Assembly: GCF_001512295.1 (NCBI RefSeq)
Contig: NZ_LNUP01000011.1
Span: 937,781 to 1,001,780, forward strand
DNA from: Pseudomonas sp. EpS/L25
GTDB taxonomy: Bacteria; Pseudomonadota; Gammaproteobacteria; Pseudomonadales; Pseudomonadaceae
Direction of reading: 5' to 3'
Length of the DNA: 64,000 bases
The stretch's first letter is position 1; the number at the start of each line of letters is the position of its first letter. Of the stretch, positions 8,732 to 16,759 are shown in pieces. The position numbers were made by a program, and so were the translations under genes. Below the pieces are notes generated by a model. The model was not told the origin of the DNA. It saw only the letters and a program-made list of their open reading frames with translations, and did no database searches.

Positions 8732-8862
8732 GACTGAGTACAAAAGTGCCTCCGCTTGATGGCGCTTCATTGGAAAAGCCGTGGGTCGCCCGCCCGGCCT
8801 AGACGGCCCCGTCGCAATGCTCATTTACCGCTCGTGAGCTCGTTCGCGAGCCCGGTCCTACA
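8732..8862. repeat. Decayed relative of the 157-bp MITE
   Basis: Read on the plus strand, GAGTACAAAAGTGCCTCCGC, then CATTGGAAAAGC and GCTCATTTACCGCTCGTGAGC parallel the reverse complement of the element at 3875-4031 (GTACGAAAACTGCCTGCGC, GTTGGAAAACGC, GCTCGTTTACCGCTCGTAAAC). There is an extra GC-rich stretch in the middle and the second end has eroded. It occupies most of the gap between the IclR gene and the AT-rich island. Boundaries are approximate. Confidence 0.6.
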
Positions 8863-8907
8863 CCAAGACCGAAGGCAATCAACGTACCGCTTGTTGAACA
8901 GACGTAT

Positions 8908-9573
8908 TTACCGTCGGATCAAATCATTGACCTCGTAAGTGAACTCTTGCATGCAGCGCGCGATTTCGCCCCTAAGCTCGTCCTCACTAAAGGAACTGAA
9001 CTTGAATCTTGCCGGAAGTTTTTCATAACCACCAGCGCCATCAAAAACATGGCCATTTTCTGCGAAACTGGCGTCATACACAGCAACAGACTCGAAAGCA
9101 TTCCTTATACCACCAAACTGCTTTCCAACCGGCTCAGGAAAAAGAACAAATCCCGAATATTTGGGAAGCTCAGAAAATCCTCTAATAGCAGACTCCCCTC
9201 CCTCAAGTATCAAAGCCACCCACTCACGATACAAATCAACCCCATGAACTTCCAGCATCGTGAACGGAATTTCCCCCCACCCACCCTCGCACCCACCTCT
9301 AAAAAGTACACCTCTTCACCTTGAACTATCACCTCCAATGTACTGCTCAAACTCAACCTCGTCCAAATTGGCAGAGGCTAAAGCAACGTCCAACTCAAAT
9401 ACATCCCTAATGACAAAAACCCCGATACTAGCTGCTCCTAATCTCGGCTTCATGACGATAGGATATCCAACTTTATTTATAAAATTCAAAACCTGAGAAG
9501 AGAAAGAAGCATTGATGAACATCGGTACCCTCAGCAAACTCTTCGAACCGCTGACGCATCTCTTCGCTCATCT
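8908..9573 (-). pseudogene. Broken ATP-grasp (carboxylate-amine ligase-like) gene
   Basis: Three pieces of one ATP-grasp protein are spread over different frames. A start, MSEEMRQRFEEF, lies at 9573. A second frame (9316-9528) holds NKVGYPIVMKPRLGAASIGV and DEVEFEQYIGGD, the ATP-grasp A-subdomain. A third segment has FLEVGARVGGG, then MLEVHGVDLYREW in 8908-9258. At least two frameshifts are needed, one at a GGGTGGGGGG run near 9275. Roughly 70-80 residues expected between EQYIGGD and FLEVGAR are missing, as is the pre-ATP-grasp domain. Such ligases condense amino acids or carboxylates with amines. With the adjacent RhtA-like exporter, a dipeptide-making and exporting pair is plausible. Clearly non-functional as it stands. 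DNA is AT-richer than the flanks. Confidence 0.8.
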
Positions 9574-9594
9574 ATAAGCTCCTTCTTACCCAGA

Positions 9595-10488
9595 TTAAAT
9601 GTTACTCTTCTTCACACTACCCACCGCAGAAAGCACAACCAGTAGCCCCCCTGCGATCTGCGACACTGAAAGTGTCTGCGACAAAATTAAAAACCCCAGC
9701 AGAGCACCTATGGCGGGCTCCAGGCTCATCATCAACCCAAACGTATAAGATGGGAGAACCCTGAGTGCCTGAATCTCCAATATGTAGGGTAACAACGGAA
9801 CCAATAGTGCCAGGCCAGCCGTCTGCGTATAAAAATCAACATCCCCCAGAGCGTGAGCACTGGACATCCCCATGGGCGAAAGTATGAGTGCGGCGAAAAG
9901 CAGTGAAACTGACAGTCCTTCCAAGCCCTTGAAGTGAGCGCCAACCGATTTCATGAGCAAAATATAACTGCCCCAACCAACAGCTGCCCCCAGAGCCAGA
10001 ACCACTCCCGGAACGGTGGCAACCCAGGCCGTTCCGCTATAGGCAATCATGACCACGCCTGCCAGCGAGACAATCGGCCAGATAATCATCCTTATATTGG
10101 CGGCGCCTATTACGGCGACCCAGATAGGCCCTAGAAAATTAATTGAAATGACCAGTCCGAGAGGAGCATACAAGACAGCCTCAAATATACAGGTCGTCAT
10201 TAAAGCCATTGCCGCGCCCAAGGCAAACGAGCACAGCCATTGCCGCTTTGAGAAGCTTCGAAAATCAGGTCTTGCAATGAGCAGAACAACAGCCGCTGCA
10301 AAACACAACCTCATCCACGTTGTAGCAAAACTACCAAATTGCTGCAGCGTCTCTACTGACAAAGAGACACCAAGTTGAATACTTACCATTGAAGCCAGGC
10401 AAAAAACTATCGCCACCCGTTTATTTTTTATCACCCCATCCCACACATACAGCCCACTCCTGCGAGCCTCTATTTCGTTTTCTCTCAT
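9595..10488 (-). CDS. RhtA-like EamA/DMT-family exporter
   Basis: A hydrophobic protein of 297 residues with about ten transmembrane segments in two EamA repeats. It resembles the homoserine/threonine exporter RhtA: ASMVSIQLGVSLS in TM1, the middle LVISINFLGPIWVAV, and TFGLMMSLEPAIGALLGF near the end. Export of amino acids or small peptides from the cytoplasm is the family's role. The frame extends to 10566 or 10569; the ATG at 10488 was chosen because it places a short charged tail before TM1, but no start has a strong ribosome binding site. It lies 21 nt after the ATP-grasp remnant's start on the same strand and is divergent from a LysR gene. Confidence 0.85.
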   Translation of the reverse strand: MRENEIEARRSGLYVWDGVIKNKRVAIVFCLASMVSIQLGVSLSVETLQQFGSFATTWMRLCFAAAVVLLIARPDFRSFSKRQWLCSFALGAAMALMTTCIFEAVLYAPLGLVISINFLGPIWVAVIGAANIRMIIWPIVSLAGVVMIAYSGTAWVATVPGVVLALGAAVGWGSYILLMKSVGAHFKGLEGLSVSLLFAALILSPMGMSSAHALGDVDFYTQTAGLALLVPLLPYILEIQALRVLPSYTFGLMMSLEPAIGALLGFLILSQTLSVSQIAGGLLVVLSAVGSVKKSNI

Positions 10489-10675
10489 AGACTCATTCTC
10501 TACTAAGCTGCAACGGAAATGCTTCCAACGCACCAACGTTACTAGTGCCTCAGAAGCCTCGTCCATCAAGTTTTTCTTAACATCCCATAAGCAAGCTTAA
10601 TAAACTCATCCAACGCTATGGCGTACCCGCTTATGCTTGAGGTATGCTGATAGCAGCAGATCTCTACGCGCAGAC

Positions 10676-11596
10676 ATGCTTATGCATAACGACATAGACA
10701 ACGATTTATTACGGACTTTTTTAACCATCGTGGAAACGGGCTCTTTCAGCCGAGCTGCGGACGTCCTGCATAAAACACAAGCGGCGTTGAGCCTGCAGAT
10801 TAAACGGCTGGAATCCGATTTGGGTGTCAAGCTGCTTGAACGCTCTACAAAGGGTGTCTACCCCACTGAGGCGGGGAGCAATTTAAAACCTTATGCGATT
10901 GAATCCTTAAAGTTAAGCGACACCATCAAAAGCGTCATTGAAGGCAAAAAGATATCAACAGTAATTCGGGTAGGACTGCTCGAGGATATTGCCCTGGGGG
11001 CCCTGCCGCACGTCATGCAAAGATTCATAAAGTCCAATCCAAACGTCAAAATAGAAATCATTGTCAGCGACAGCCAGAGCATGTCTAAAATGCTGAAAGA
11101 CCGGCAGTTAGACATTGTCATCGCGGACAGGAATCATGTAGAGGCAAAACCGAGCTTTTGCTGGCAGGAAAAGCTAGTCTGGATTTGCGCTCAGGACTAT
11201 CAAGTTCCTGAGCAAGGCTCTATTCCTGTTATCGCGTTCGGCAAGAACTGCCCATGGCAAGAACAAGCATTTAACGCCTTGAACTCGATGAACACGCCTT
11301 GGGAGATCATCCTTAACAGCTCGAATCTGAGCGCCATCAACTCCGCGGTGGAAGCCGGAATAGGAATCTCCTTTGGCTTACACTACAGCGTCATGCGTAG
11401 CAACCTCAGAGTACTTGGCGCTACGGACGGCTTCGCTGATATTGAACCTGTCGAACTAGGAATTTATGTGACCGACAGGAGCAACATCTCGGATCAGCTA
11501 GGCAAAATCTTTGAAATCGTCTGTAGCGAACTTATCGATAGCCGTAATTTCAAGCCAGTCCCTATCAGGCTCTGTACGCACAATCCTAGCGATTAG
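10676..11596 (+). CDS. LysR-family transcriptional regulator
   Basis: About 306 residues. The N-terminal winged helix (DLLRTFLTIVETGSFSRAA, then KTQAALSLQIKRLESDLG) is typical, and the periplasmic-binding-like domain follows (VIRVGLLEDIALGALP). It is divergent from the exporter and ATP-grasp remnant, the usual arrangement for a LysR protein and its target. Codon use is AT-richer than the chromosome around it (many AAA, ATT, TTA), like its divergent neighbours, suggesting the three arrived together. The ATG at 10676 or 10682 is the likely start; the open frame begins at 10637. Confidence 0.88.
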   Translation: MLMHNDIDNDLLRTFLTIVETGSFSRAADVLHKTQAALSLQIKRLESDLGVKLLERSTKGVYPTEAGSNLKPYAIESLKLSDTIKSVIEGKKISTVIRVGLLEDIALGALPHVMQRFIKSNPNVKIEIIVSDSQSMSKMLKDRQLDIVIADRNHVEAKPSFCWQEKLVWICAQDYQVPEQGSIPVIAFGKNCPWQEQAFNALNSMNTPWEIILNSSNLSAINSAVEAGIGISFGLHYSVMRSNLRVLGATDGFADIEPVELGIYVTDRSNISDQLGKIFEIVCSELIDSRNFKPVPIRLCTHNPSD

Positions 11597-11626
11597 CGTC
11601 GGCGCCACGACAGGTTCGAGGGTCAC

Positions 11627-11828
11627 ATGGCAGAGCGTCAGGAGCTACCGCAAGAAGCATGGGAGCTAATCGCAGCTCTTATTTCTCCCGAGTAGAAGAG
11701 AAGGGACCGCGCAGTGATGATCGGGAGGCTCAGTAGCACCTCTGGATCTTGCGTTCAGGCGCAGAGTGCGCGCGACCTGCCAGGGTGGTTCGGTTCCTGG
11801 TCGACGGTATATCAGCGGTTTCGTGGAC
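11627..11828 (+). pseudogene. IS5-type transposase remnant
   Basis: From an ATG at 11627 one frame reads MAERQELPQEAWELIAALIS, a stop at 11693, KRRDR, and later ARDLPGWFGSWSTVYQRFR. These are the conserved opening of IS5-family (IS427-like) transposases: the QELxxxxWELI start, KRRD, and DLPxxFGxWSTVYQRF. The segment between KRRD and ARDLP is too short, and everything after YQRFR, including the DDE catalytic residues, is gone. It marks an old insertion at the end of the AT-rich island. No terminal repeats were found. Confidence 0.8.
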
Positions 11829-11890
11829 AGACGAGAGGCTGGCGCTTCCCCCCGTGTTGACGCCTAGCGCCCCGGCTAGGCCTTTGCGGC

Positions 11891-11914
11891 GATCTGGTAT
11901 ACCGTAAGACCAGA
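11891..11914. promoter_or_regulatory. TGGTATACCG palindrome before the NUDIX gene
   Basis: TCTGGTATACCG followed by TAAGACCAGA contains a one-mismatch version of the TGGTATACCA site found repeatedly from 14.0 to 28.8 kb. It also forms a longer inverted repeat TCTGGT...ACCAGA. It lies about 35-50 nt before the NUDIX start. Membership in the regulon is possible but not shown. Confidence 0.35.
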
Positions 11915-11946
11915 ACAATCAGAGCAGTGGCCAACCCGAGGTCAGC

Positions 11947-12513
11947 ATGAGCCTTTCTCCTCGTTTCTGCTGCCAGTGCGGCAGCGCCGAACTGGTCCGC
12001 CGTCGCCCCGCGGGTGACAGTCACGAGCGATTGCAGTGCGCTGCCTGCCAGCATGTGCTCTACGACAATCCGCGGGTGATCGCCGGGTGCCTGGTGGAGC
12101 ACCAGGGCCGCTATCTGCTCTGTCGCCGGGCCATCGAGCCGCGGCGTGGCTACTGGACCCTGCCAGCAGGCTTCATGGAGAACGGCGAGAGCGCCGAACA
12201 GGCGGCCTTGCGCGAGACCTGGGAAGAAAGCGGTGTCAGCGCGCGTATCCTGGCGCCCTACTCCATCTTCAACGCCACGACGGTCAACCAGGTCTATCTG
12301 ATCTTTCGCGCGGAGCTGGTCGAGATCAACGCCGACGCCGGTCCCGAGACCCTGGAGCGGCGCTTCTTCGCGCCGGAGGAACTGCCCTGGGCGGAGCTGG
12401 CCTATCCCTCGATCCAGCAGATCCTCGAACGACGGGTCCGGGAGCAGGCCCTGGGTCGCCACGGGCTGTACCTGGGCACCGCCGATGGCGGCCAGCTCCA
12501 CGCCCTGGGCTGA
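11947..12513 (+). CDS. NUDIX hydrolase with N-terminal zinc ribbon
   Basis: A 188-residue protein starting with a four-cysteine zinc ribbon (CCQCGSAEL ... CAACQHVLYDNPR, residues about 8-42). The NUDIX domain contains the full box GFMENGESAEQAALRETWEE, with the REtwEE catalytic glutamates, at about 75-100. Such proteins hydrolyse nucleoside diphosphates linked to another group, for example NADH, FAD or ADP-ribose. An ADP-ribose or FAD pyrophosphatase would be conceivable next to flavin-enzyme genes, but substrate cannot be read from sequence. It converges on the permease gene, with only 11 nt between them. Confidence 0.9.
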   Translation: MSLSPRFCCQCGSAELVRRRPAGDSHERLQCAACQHVLYDNPRVIAGCLVEHQGRYLLCRRAIEPRRGYWTLPAGFMENGESAEQAALRETWEESGVSARILAPYSIFNATTVNQVYLIFRAELVEINADAGPETLERRFFAPEELPWAELAYPSIQQILERRVREQALGRHGLYLGTADGGQLHALG

Positions 12514-12524
12514 CCGCGCCTGGC

Positions 12525-13931
12525 TCAGCGCGACGTAGCCGCCCGCAGTCGTACCGCCTGGGCGGGCGAGCCGTGATAGGCCAGCCAGAAGTACAGCGGG
12601 CAGGTTACCAGTAGGCCGAACAGCCACGACAGGTCCGCGCCCGCCACCAGCTCGGCATAGGGCCCCTTGAACAGCGCCGTGTTGGCGAAGGGCAACTGTA
12701 CCAGGATGCCGACGGCGTAGGCGGCGATGGCATGGCCATCGAAGCGGCCATAGCGACCGCCGTCGGCGGCGAACAGCGAGGGGATGTGGTAGTCGCCACG
12801 CTTGATCAGATAGAAGTCGATCAGATTGATCGCCGCCCAGGGCACCAGGATCATGGTCATGGCCAGCACCAGGCCGATGAATCTCTCGATGAAATCGGTC
12901 GAGGCCATCAGCGCCACCCCTGAGCACCCCACCAGCACCAGGCTGGACAACAGCACCTTGACCTTGACGCCCGGCGTCCAGCCGACGGCGAAGGTTTGCC
13001 CGCAGGTGATGAGGGAGAGCACCGCACCATAGAGGTTGAGGGCGTTGTGGCTGATGATGTTGAGCAGGAACAGCACCATCAGCACCGGGCCGAGCCAACC
13101 GGTGGCCTCGGCCACGGCGGCCATGGCGTCACCGCCTTGGGGAACCGCCAGCACCGCCACCACGCCGAAGCTGAAGGCCAGGATAGTGCCCAGGGTGGCC
13201 CCCAGGTAGGTAGCCCAGAATGGCTTGGCGATGCCCACCGACTCGGGTAGGTAGCGCGAATAGTCGCTGGTGTAGGGCGAGAAGCTCAGTTGCCAGATCA
13301 CCCCGAGCGACAGGGTAGCGACGAAGCCGCTGGCGGTGAGTCCGCCGCGGGTGAAAAAGTCCGCCGGCAGCGGTCGACCGAGCATCACGGCGAAACCGGC
13401 CAGCAGCGCCGCGCCCATCACCCAGGTGCCCCAGCGGTTGAGGCCATGGATGCAGCGATAGCCGATCACCCCGATGACCGTTGCGCTCACGGCGCCGAGC
13501 ACGATGGCCAGCGGCATGGGCACCGCCGGCACCAGGCCATGGATGGACTTGCCGGCCAGCACTACGTTGGAGGTGAAGAAGCCGACGTAGATCAGCGCCG
13601 TGGCCCCGACGATCAGCAGCGCGCCATAGCGGCCGAACTGGCCACGACTCTGCACCATCTGCGGGATGCCCAGCCGTGGCCCCTGGGCGGAGGCCAAGGC
13701 CAGCACCACCCCGCCGAGCAAGTGACCGAGCACGATGGCGACCAATCCCCAGACCAGATCCAGGTGGAAGGTCTGGATCACCATGGCCCCGGTGACGATG
13801 GGCAGCGGGGCGATATTGGTGCTGAACCAGAGGGTGAACAGATCGCGGCTATGGCCGTGGCGTTCGGTCGGAGCGACGTGATCCACGGTATGGGTTTCGA
13901 TGGCGACGGCGGAGCGAGGGGCTGCGGACAT
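12525..13931 (-). CDS. NCS1-family purine/pyrimidine-type permease
   Basis: A 468-residue membrane protein with about twelve transmembrane segments. The start HGHSRDLFTLWFSTNIAPLP and the GAMVIQTFHLDLVWGL first helix match the NCS1 cytosine/allantoin/hydantoin permease family (CodB-like). These are sodium or proton symporters for nucleobases and related N-heterocycles. The frame is open to 14084, but MSAAPRSAV at 13931 gives the usual short tail. A perfect TGGTATACCA site (14003-14012) lies 72 nt upstream, and a divergent monooxygenase operon begins at 14193. An N-heterocycle or amide substrate for the whole cluster is inferred from this transporter. Confidence 0.88.
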   Translation of the reverse strand: MSAAPRSAVAIETHTVDHVAPTERHGHSRDLFTLWFSTNIAPLPIVTGAMVIQTFHLDLVWGLVAIVLGHLLGGVVLALASAQGPRLGIPQMVQSRGQFGRYGALLIVGATALIYVGFFTSNVVLAGKSIHGLVPAVPMPLAIVLGAVSATVIGVIGYRCIHGLNRWGTWVMGAALLAGFAVMLGRPLPADFFTRGGLTASGFVATLSLGVIWQLSFSPYTSDYSRYLPESVGIAKPFWATYLGATLGTILAFSFGVVAVLAVPQGGDAMAAVAEATGWLGPVLMVLFLLNIISHNALNLYGAVLSLITCGQTFAVGWTPGVKVKVLLSSLVLVGCSGVALMASTDFIERFIGLVLAMTMILVPWAAINLIDFYLIKRGDYHIPSLFAADGGRYGRFDGHAIAAYAVGILVQLPFANTALFKGPYAELVAGADLSWLFGLLVTCPLYFWLAYHGSPAQAVRLRAATSR

Positions 13932-14002
13932 CCAGGCATTCCATTGTTGTAGTTGTGGAAGACGCCTGCTGGACAGGTCGTCCTGGTCAGGTGAAAATAT
14001 TA

Positions 14003-14012
14003 TGGTATACCA
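14003..14012. promoter_or_regulatory. TGGTATACCA operator, permease side
   Basis: Perfect 10-bp palindrome TGGTATACCA, 72 nt upstream of the NCS1 permease start. The 18-nt context ATGGTATACCAGATTACA is identical at 20035-20052. Candidate binding site of the GntR-FCD protein encoded at 18912. Confidence 0.7.
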
Positions 14013-14090
14013 GATTACACAACCGTCTTTTGGCAGGAGCGCCCTTGTCGCCACGCCAGAGTACGACGCCTCTTGCCACGTCACGTATTA

Positions 14091-14100
14091 TGGTATACCA
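14091..14100. promoter_or_regulatory. TGGTATACCA operator, monooxygenase side
   Basis: Perfect TGGTATACCA within the wider near-palindrome TTATGGTATACCAATAA, 93 nt before the LLM monooxygenase start. With the copy at 14003-14012 it gives each arm of the divergent promoter its own site. Confidence 0.7.
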
Positions 14101-14192
14101 ATAAAGGCATCCGCCGGCCGCGCTGCCGCGTACCGTCAAACAAGAGCCAGCCGGGCCCCGTTCCGAGCAGGCAGACAAAGAGGTAGGCATCT

Positions 14193-15230
14193 ATGAAATT
14201 CTCCCTATTCGTGCACATGGAGCGCTGGGATGAAGGCGTCAGCCATCGGCAGTTGTTCGAGGAACTCACCGAGCTGACGCTGCTGGCCGAAGCGGGTGGC
14301 TTCTGCACCGTCTGGGTCGGCGAGCACCACGCCATGGAGTACACCATCTCCCCCAGCCCGATGCCCATCCTCGCCTACCTCGCCGCCCGCACCTCGACCA
14401 TCCGCCTGGGCGCCGGCACCCTGATCGCGCCCTTCTGGCACCCCCTGCGCGCCGCCGGCGAATGCGCCTTGCTCGACGTGATCAGCGAGGGCCGCATGGA
14501 AGTGGGCCTGGCCCGCGGCGCCTACCAGGTGGAATTCGATCGCATGGCCGGCGGCCTGCCCGCCACGGCCGGCGGCAAGCACCTGCGCGAACTGGTCCCC
14601 GCGCTGCGCAAGCTCTGGGAAGGCGACTACGCCCACGATGGCGAAATCTGGCAGTTCCCCACCTCCACCAGCGTGCCCAAGCCGATCGGTACCCCGCCGA
14701 TCTGGATCGCCGCACGAGATCCGGATTCCCATAACTTCGCCGTGGCCAACGGCTGCAACGTCATGGTCACCCCCCTGATGAAGGGCGACGAAGAGGTGGT
14801 GGATCTCAAGCACAAGTTCGACGGCGCCCTGGCCAACAATCCCGGGGTCACCCGGCCCAAGCTGATGGTACTGCGACATACCCATGTCCATGCCGCGGAA
14901 GAGCCCGAGGGCTGGAAGGTCGGCGCCCAGGCCATCGGTCGCTTCTACCGCACCTTCGATGCCTGGTTCGGCAACAAGGAAACCCCGGTCAACGGCTTCC
15001 TCGCGCCGAGCCCGGAAGAGAAGTTCGCCGGCCGCCCCGAATTCGAGCTGGAGAACATCCGCAAGAACACCATGATCGGCACCCCCGAGGAAGTGATCGC
15101 CCGCCTGCGTCACTACGAAGAGCTGGGCGTCGACGAATTCAGCTTCTGGTGCGACAACAGCCTGCCCTTCGTCGAGAAGAAGAAGTCGCTGCAGCTGTTC
15201 ATCGACCAGGTGGCACCCGCCTTCGCCTGA
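14193..15230 (+). CDS. LLM-class flavin-dependent monooxygenase
   Basis: A 345-residue bacterial-luciferase-like protein (TIM barrel), with WVGEHHAMEYTISPSP, RLGAGTLIAPFWHPLRAAGE and the GRMEVGLARGAYQVEFDRMAGG loop typical of the family. Members use FMNH2 from a partner reductase and O2 to oxidise a substrate, including C-N ring cleavage in RutA-like and pyridine-type pathways. A flavin reductase gene lies four genes downstream. It is closer to the alkanal-monooxygenase (LuxA-type) group than to RutA by inspection. GAGGTAGGC precedes the ATG. Preceded by an operator at 14091-14100. Substrate unknown. Confidence 0.9.
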   Translation: MKFSLFVHMERWDEGVSHRQLFEELTELTLLAEAGGFCTVWVGEHHAMEYTISPSPMPILAYLAARTSTIRLGAGTLIAPFWHPLRAAGECALLDVISEGRMEVGLARGAYQVEFDRMAGGLPATAGGKHLRELVPALRKLWEGDYAHDGEIWQFPTSTSVPKPIGTPPIWIAARDPDSHNFAVANGCNVMVTPLMKGDEEVVDLKHKFDGALANNPGVTRPKLMVLRHTHVHAAEEPEGWKVGAQAIGRFYRTFDAWFGNKETPVNGFLAPSPEEKFAGRPEFELENIRKNTMIGTPEEVIARLRHYEELGVDEFSFWCDNSLPFVEKKKSLQLFIDQVAPAFA

Positions 15231-15235
15231 CCGCG

Positions 15236-15268
15236 GGGCCGGCCGAAGACAATCGGCCCGCAGCGCGC
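15236..15268 (+). terminator. Possible hairpin after the monooxygenase gene
   Basis: GGGCCG and CGGCCC arms flank a short loop just after the LLM stop and before the next operator-promoter. There is no T-tract, so factor-independent termination is uncertain. Confidence 0.3.
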
Positions 15269-15277
15269 CCCAGATCA

Positions 15278-15287
15278 TGGCATACCA
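15278..15287. promoter_or_regulatory. TGGCATACCA operator before the DUF1185 gene
   Basis: ATGGCATACCAT (15277-15288) differs by one base from the perfect palindrome and lies about 29 nt before the start codon at 15316. A further half-site ACATACCAG follows at 15298. It suggests the downstream genes have their own promoter in the same regulon. Confidence 0.6.
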
Positions 15288-15315
15288 TCATTTAACAGAC
15301 ATACCAGGAGTCAAC

Positions 15316-15906
15316 ATGAGCTTCGAAATCCGCAAGGTCGTCACCTACCTCGAAGAGACCCACAGCGAAGGCGGCAAGGCCACCGACAAGCCGGTGACCA
15401 TGGCCGGCGTAGCCGTGGTGATTCGCAATCCCTGGGCCGGCAAGGGCTTCGTCGAAGACCTCAAGCCGGAGATCAAGGCCCACTGCTCCGATCTCGGCGC
15501 CTTCATCGTCGAGCGCCTGACCCGCGCCATCGGCGGCGCCGAGCGCATCGAGGCCTATGGCAAGGCGGCCGTGGTGGGCGCCGACGGCGAGATCGAACAC
15601 GCCTCGGCGGTGATCCACACCCTCAGATTCGGCAACCACTACCGCGAGGCGGTGAAGGCCAAGAGCTACCTGAGCTTCACCAACAAGCGCGGCGCCCCGG
15701 GTACCTCCATCCAGATCCCCATGATGCACAAGGACGACGAGGGCCTGAGATCCCACTACATCACCCTGGAAATGCGCATCGAGGACGCGCCGCGCGCCGA
15801 CGAGATCGTGGTGGTGCTGGGCGCCGCCGACGGTGGCCGCCTGCATCCACGCATCGGCAACCGCTACATCGACCTCGAGGAACTCGCGGCTGAGAAGGCT
15901 CGCTGA
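15316..15906 (+). CDS. AA_synth (DUF1185) family protein
   Basis: A 196-residue cytoplasmic protein matching the family labelled amino acid synthesis (PF06684). Visible features are the opening EIRKVVTYLEETHSEGG, the VVIRNPWAGKG segment, and AAVVGADGEIEHASAVIHT. The biochemical role of this family is poorly defined. The start is at the ATG preceded by CAGGAG, not the upstream ATG at 15277 that is part of the operator. It is followed 13 nt later by the alpha/beta hydrolase gene and belongs to the four-gene run hydrolase-aldehyde dehydrogenase-reductase. A ring-opened N-containing intermediate is a possible substrate, by context only. Confidence 0.82.
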   Translation: MSFEIRKVVTYLEETHSEGGKATDKPVTMAGVAVVIRNPWAGKGFVEDLKPEIKAHCSDLGAFIVERLTRAIGGAERIEAYGKAAVVGADGEIEHASAVIHTLRFGNHYREAVKAKSYLSFTNKRGAPGTSIQIPMMHKDDEGLRSHYITLEMRIEDAPRADEIVVVLGAADGGRLHPRIGNRYIDLEELAAEKAR

Positions 15907-15919
15907 GGAGAACCCGCGA

Positions 15920-16759
15920 ATGATCCGGTCCAAAGACGCCAAGACCCCTGCCGGCACCGCCTTCAGTATCGCCGGCGACGGCAGCCCCCTCGTCCTGATC
16001 CATGGCGTGGGGCTCAGCAAGGAGATGTGGGGCGGTCAACTCGCGGGACTTGCGCCACGCTACCAGGTGATCGCCTACGACATGCTCGGGCACGGCGGCA
16101 GCCAGCGCCCGGCACCGGAGGCGACCCTCGACGACTATGCCGACCAGCTCGTCGAGCTGCTCGACCATCTCGCCATCCGCACGGCCGCGGTGATCGGCTT
16201 CTCCATGGGAGGCCTGGTCGCCCGCGCCTTCGCCCTGCGCCAGCCGCAACGGCTGGACGCGCTGGTGATCCTCAACAGCGTGTTCAACCGCTCCGTGGAG
16301 CAGCGCACGGGGGTGCTGGAGCGCACCCGCCAGGCCGAACTCGAAGGCCCCGACGCCAACCTGGATAGCGCCCTGGCGCGCTGGTTCAGTCGGGAATACC
16401 AGGGCGCCAATCCGGCGCAGATCCAGGCGTTGCGCCAGGCCTTCGCCAACAACGACCCCCAGGGCTATCTCACCACCTACGCCCTGTTCGCGACCCAGGA
16501 TCGCTACGGCGCCGAGCGGCTCGACAGCATCCAGGTCCCGACCCTGGTGGCCACCGGCGAACTGGACAGCGGCTCCACCCCGGAGATGGCCCGGCAGCTG
16601 GCGGCGCGGATTCCCCAGGCGCGCACTGCCGTGCTGGCCGATCAACGCCATATGATGCCGGTCGAGTCACCCAAGCTGGTCAACGCCCTGCTGCTGGACT
16701 TCCTCGACGACGCCCTGGGCACGGCCTCCTCCACCTCCATCAAGGGACACGTGGCATGA
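15920..16759 (+). CDS. Alpha/beta-fold hydrolase
   Basis: A 279-residue hydrolase with the oxyanion segment LIHGVGLSKEMW (about 32-43), the nucleophile elbow GFSMGG (Ser at about 98), a late acidic residue in ATGELDSGSTPEM and His in DQRHMMP. This is the RutD/enol-lactonase-like arrangement of cytosolic hydrolases that open esters, amides or carbamates. The frame is open upstream to 15833, but the ATG at 15920 after GAGGAGAACC is the likely start. It overlaps the aldehyde dehydrogenase gene by 4 nt. In this operon it probably hydrolyses the product of the monooxygenase. Confidence 0.9.
   Translation: MIRSKDAKTPAGTAFSIAGDGSPLVLIHGVGLSKEMWGGQLAGLAPRYQVIAYDMLGHGGSQRPAPEATLDDYADQLVELLDHLAIRTAAVIGFSMGGLVARAFALRQPQRLDALVILNSVFNRSVEQRTGVLERTRQAELEGPDANLDSALARWFSREYQGANPAQIQALRQAFANNDPQGYLTTYALFATQDRYGAERLDSIQVPTLVATGELDSGSTPEMARQLAARIPQARTAVLADQRHMMPVESPKLVNALLLDFLDDALGTASSTSIKGHVA

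Noticed and set aside
11730-11918. 62-codon minus-strand frame near the IS5 relic
   Set aside because: Opposite strand of the transposase remnant, no ribosome binding site and no family.
13290-13952. Long plus-strand frame rich in His/Gly/Asp
   Set aside because: Antisense shadow of the NCS1 permease gene, whose membrane helices and operator context are convincing.
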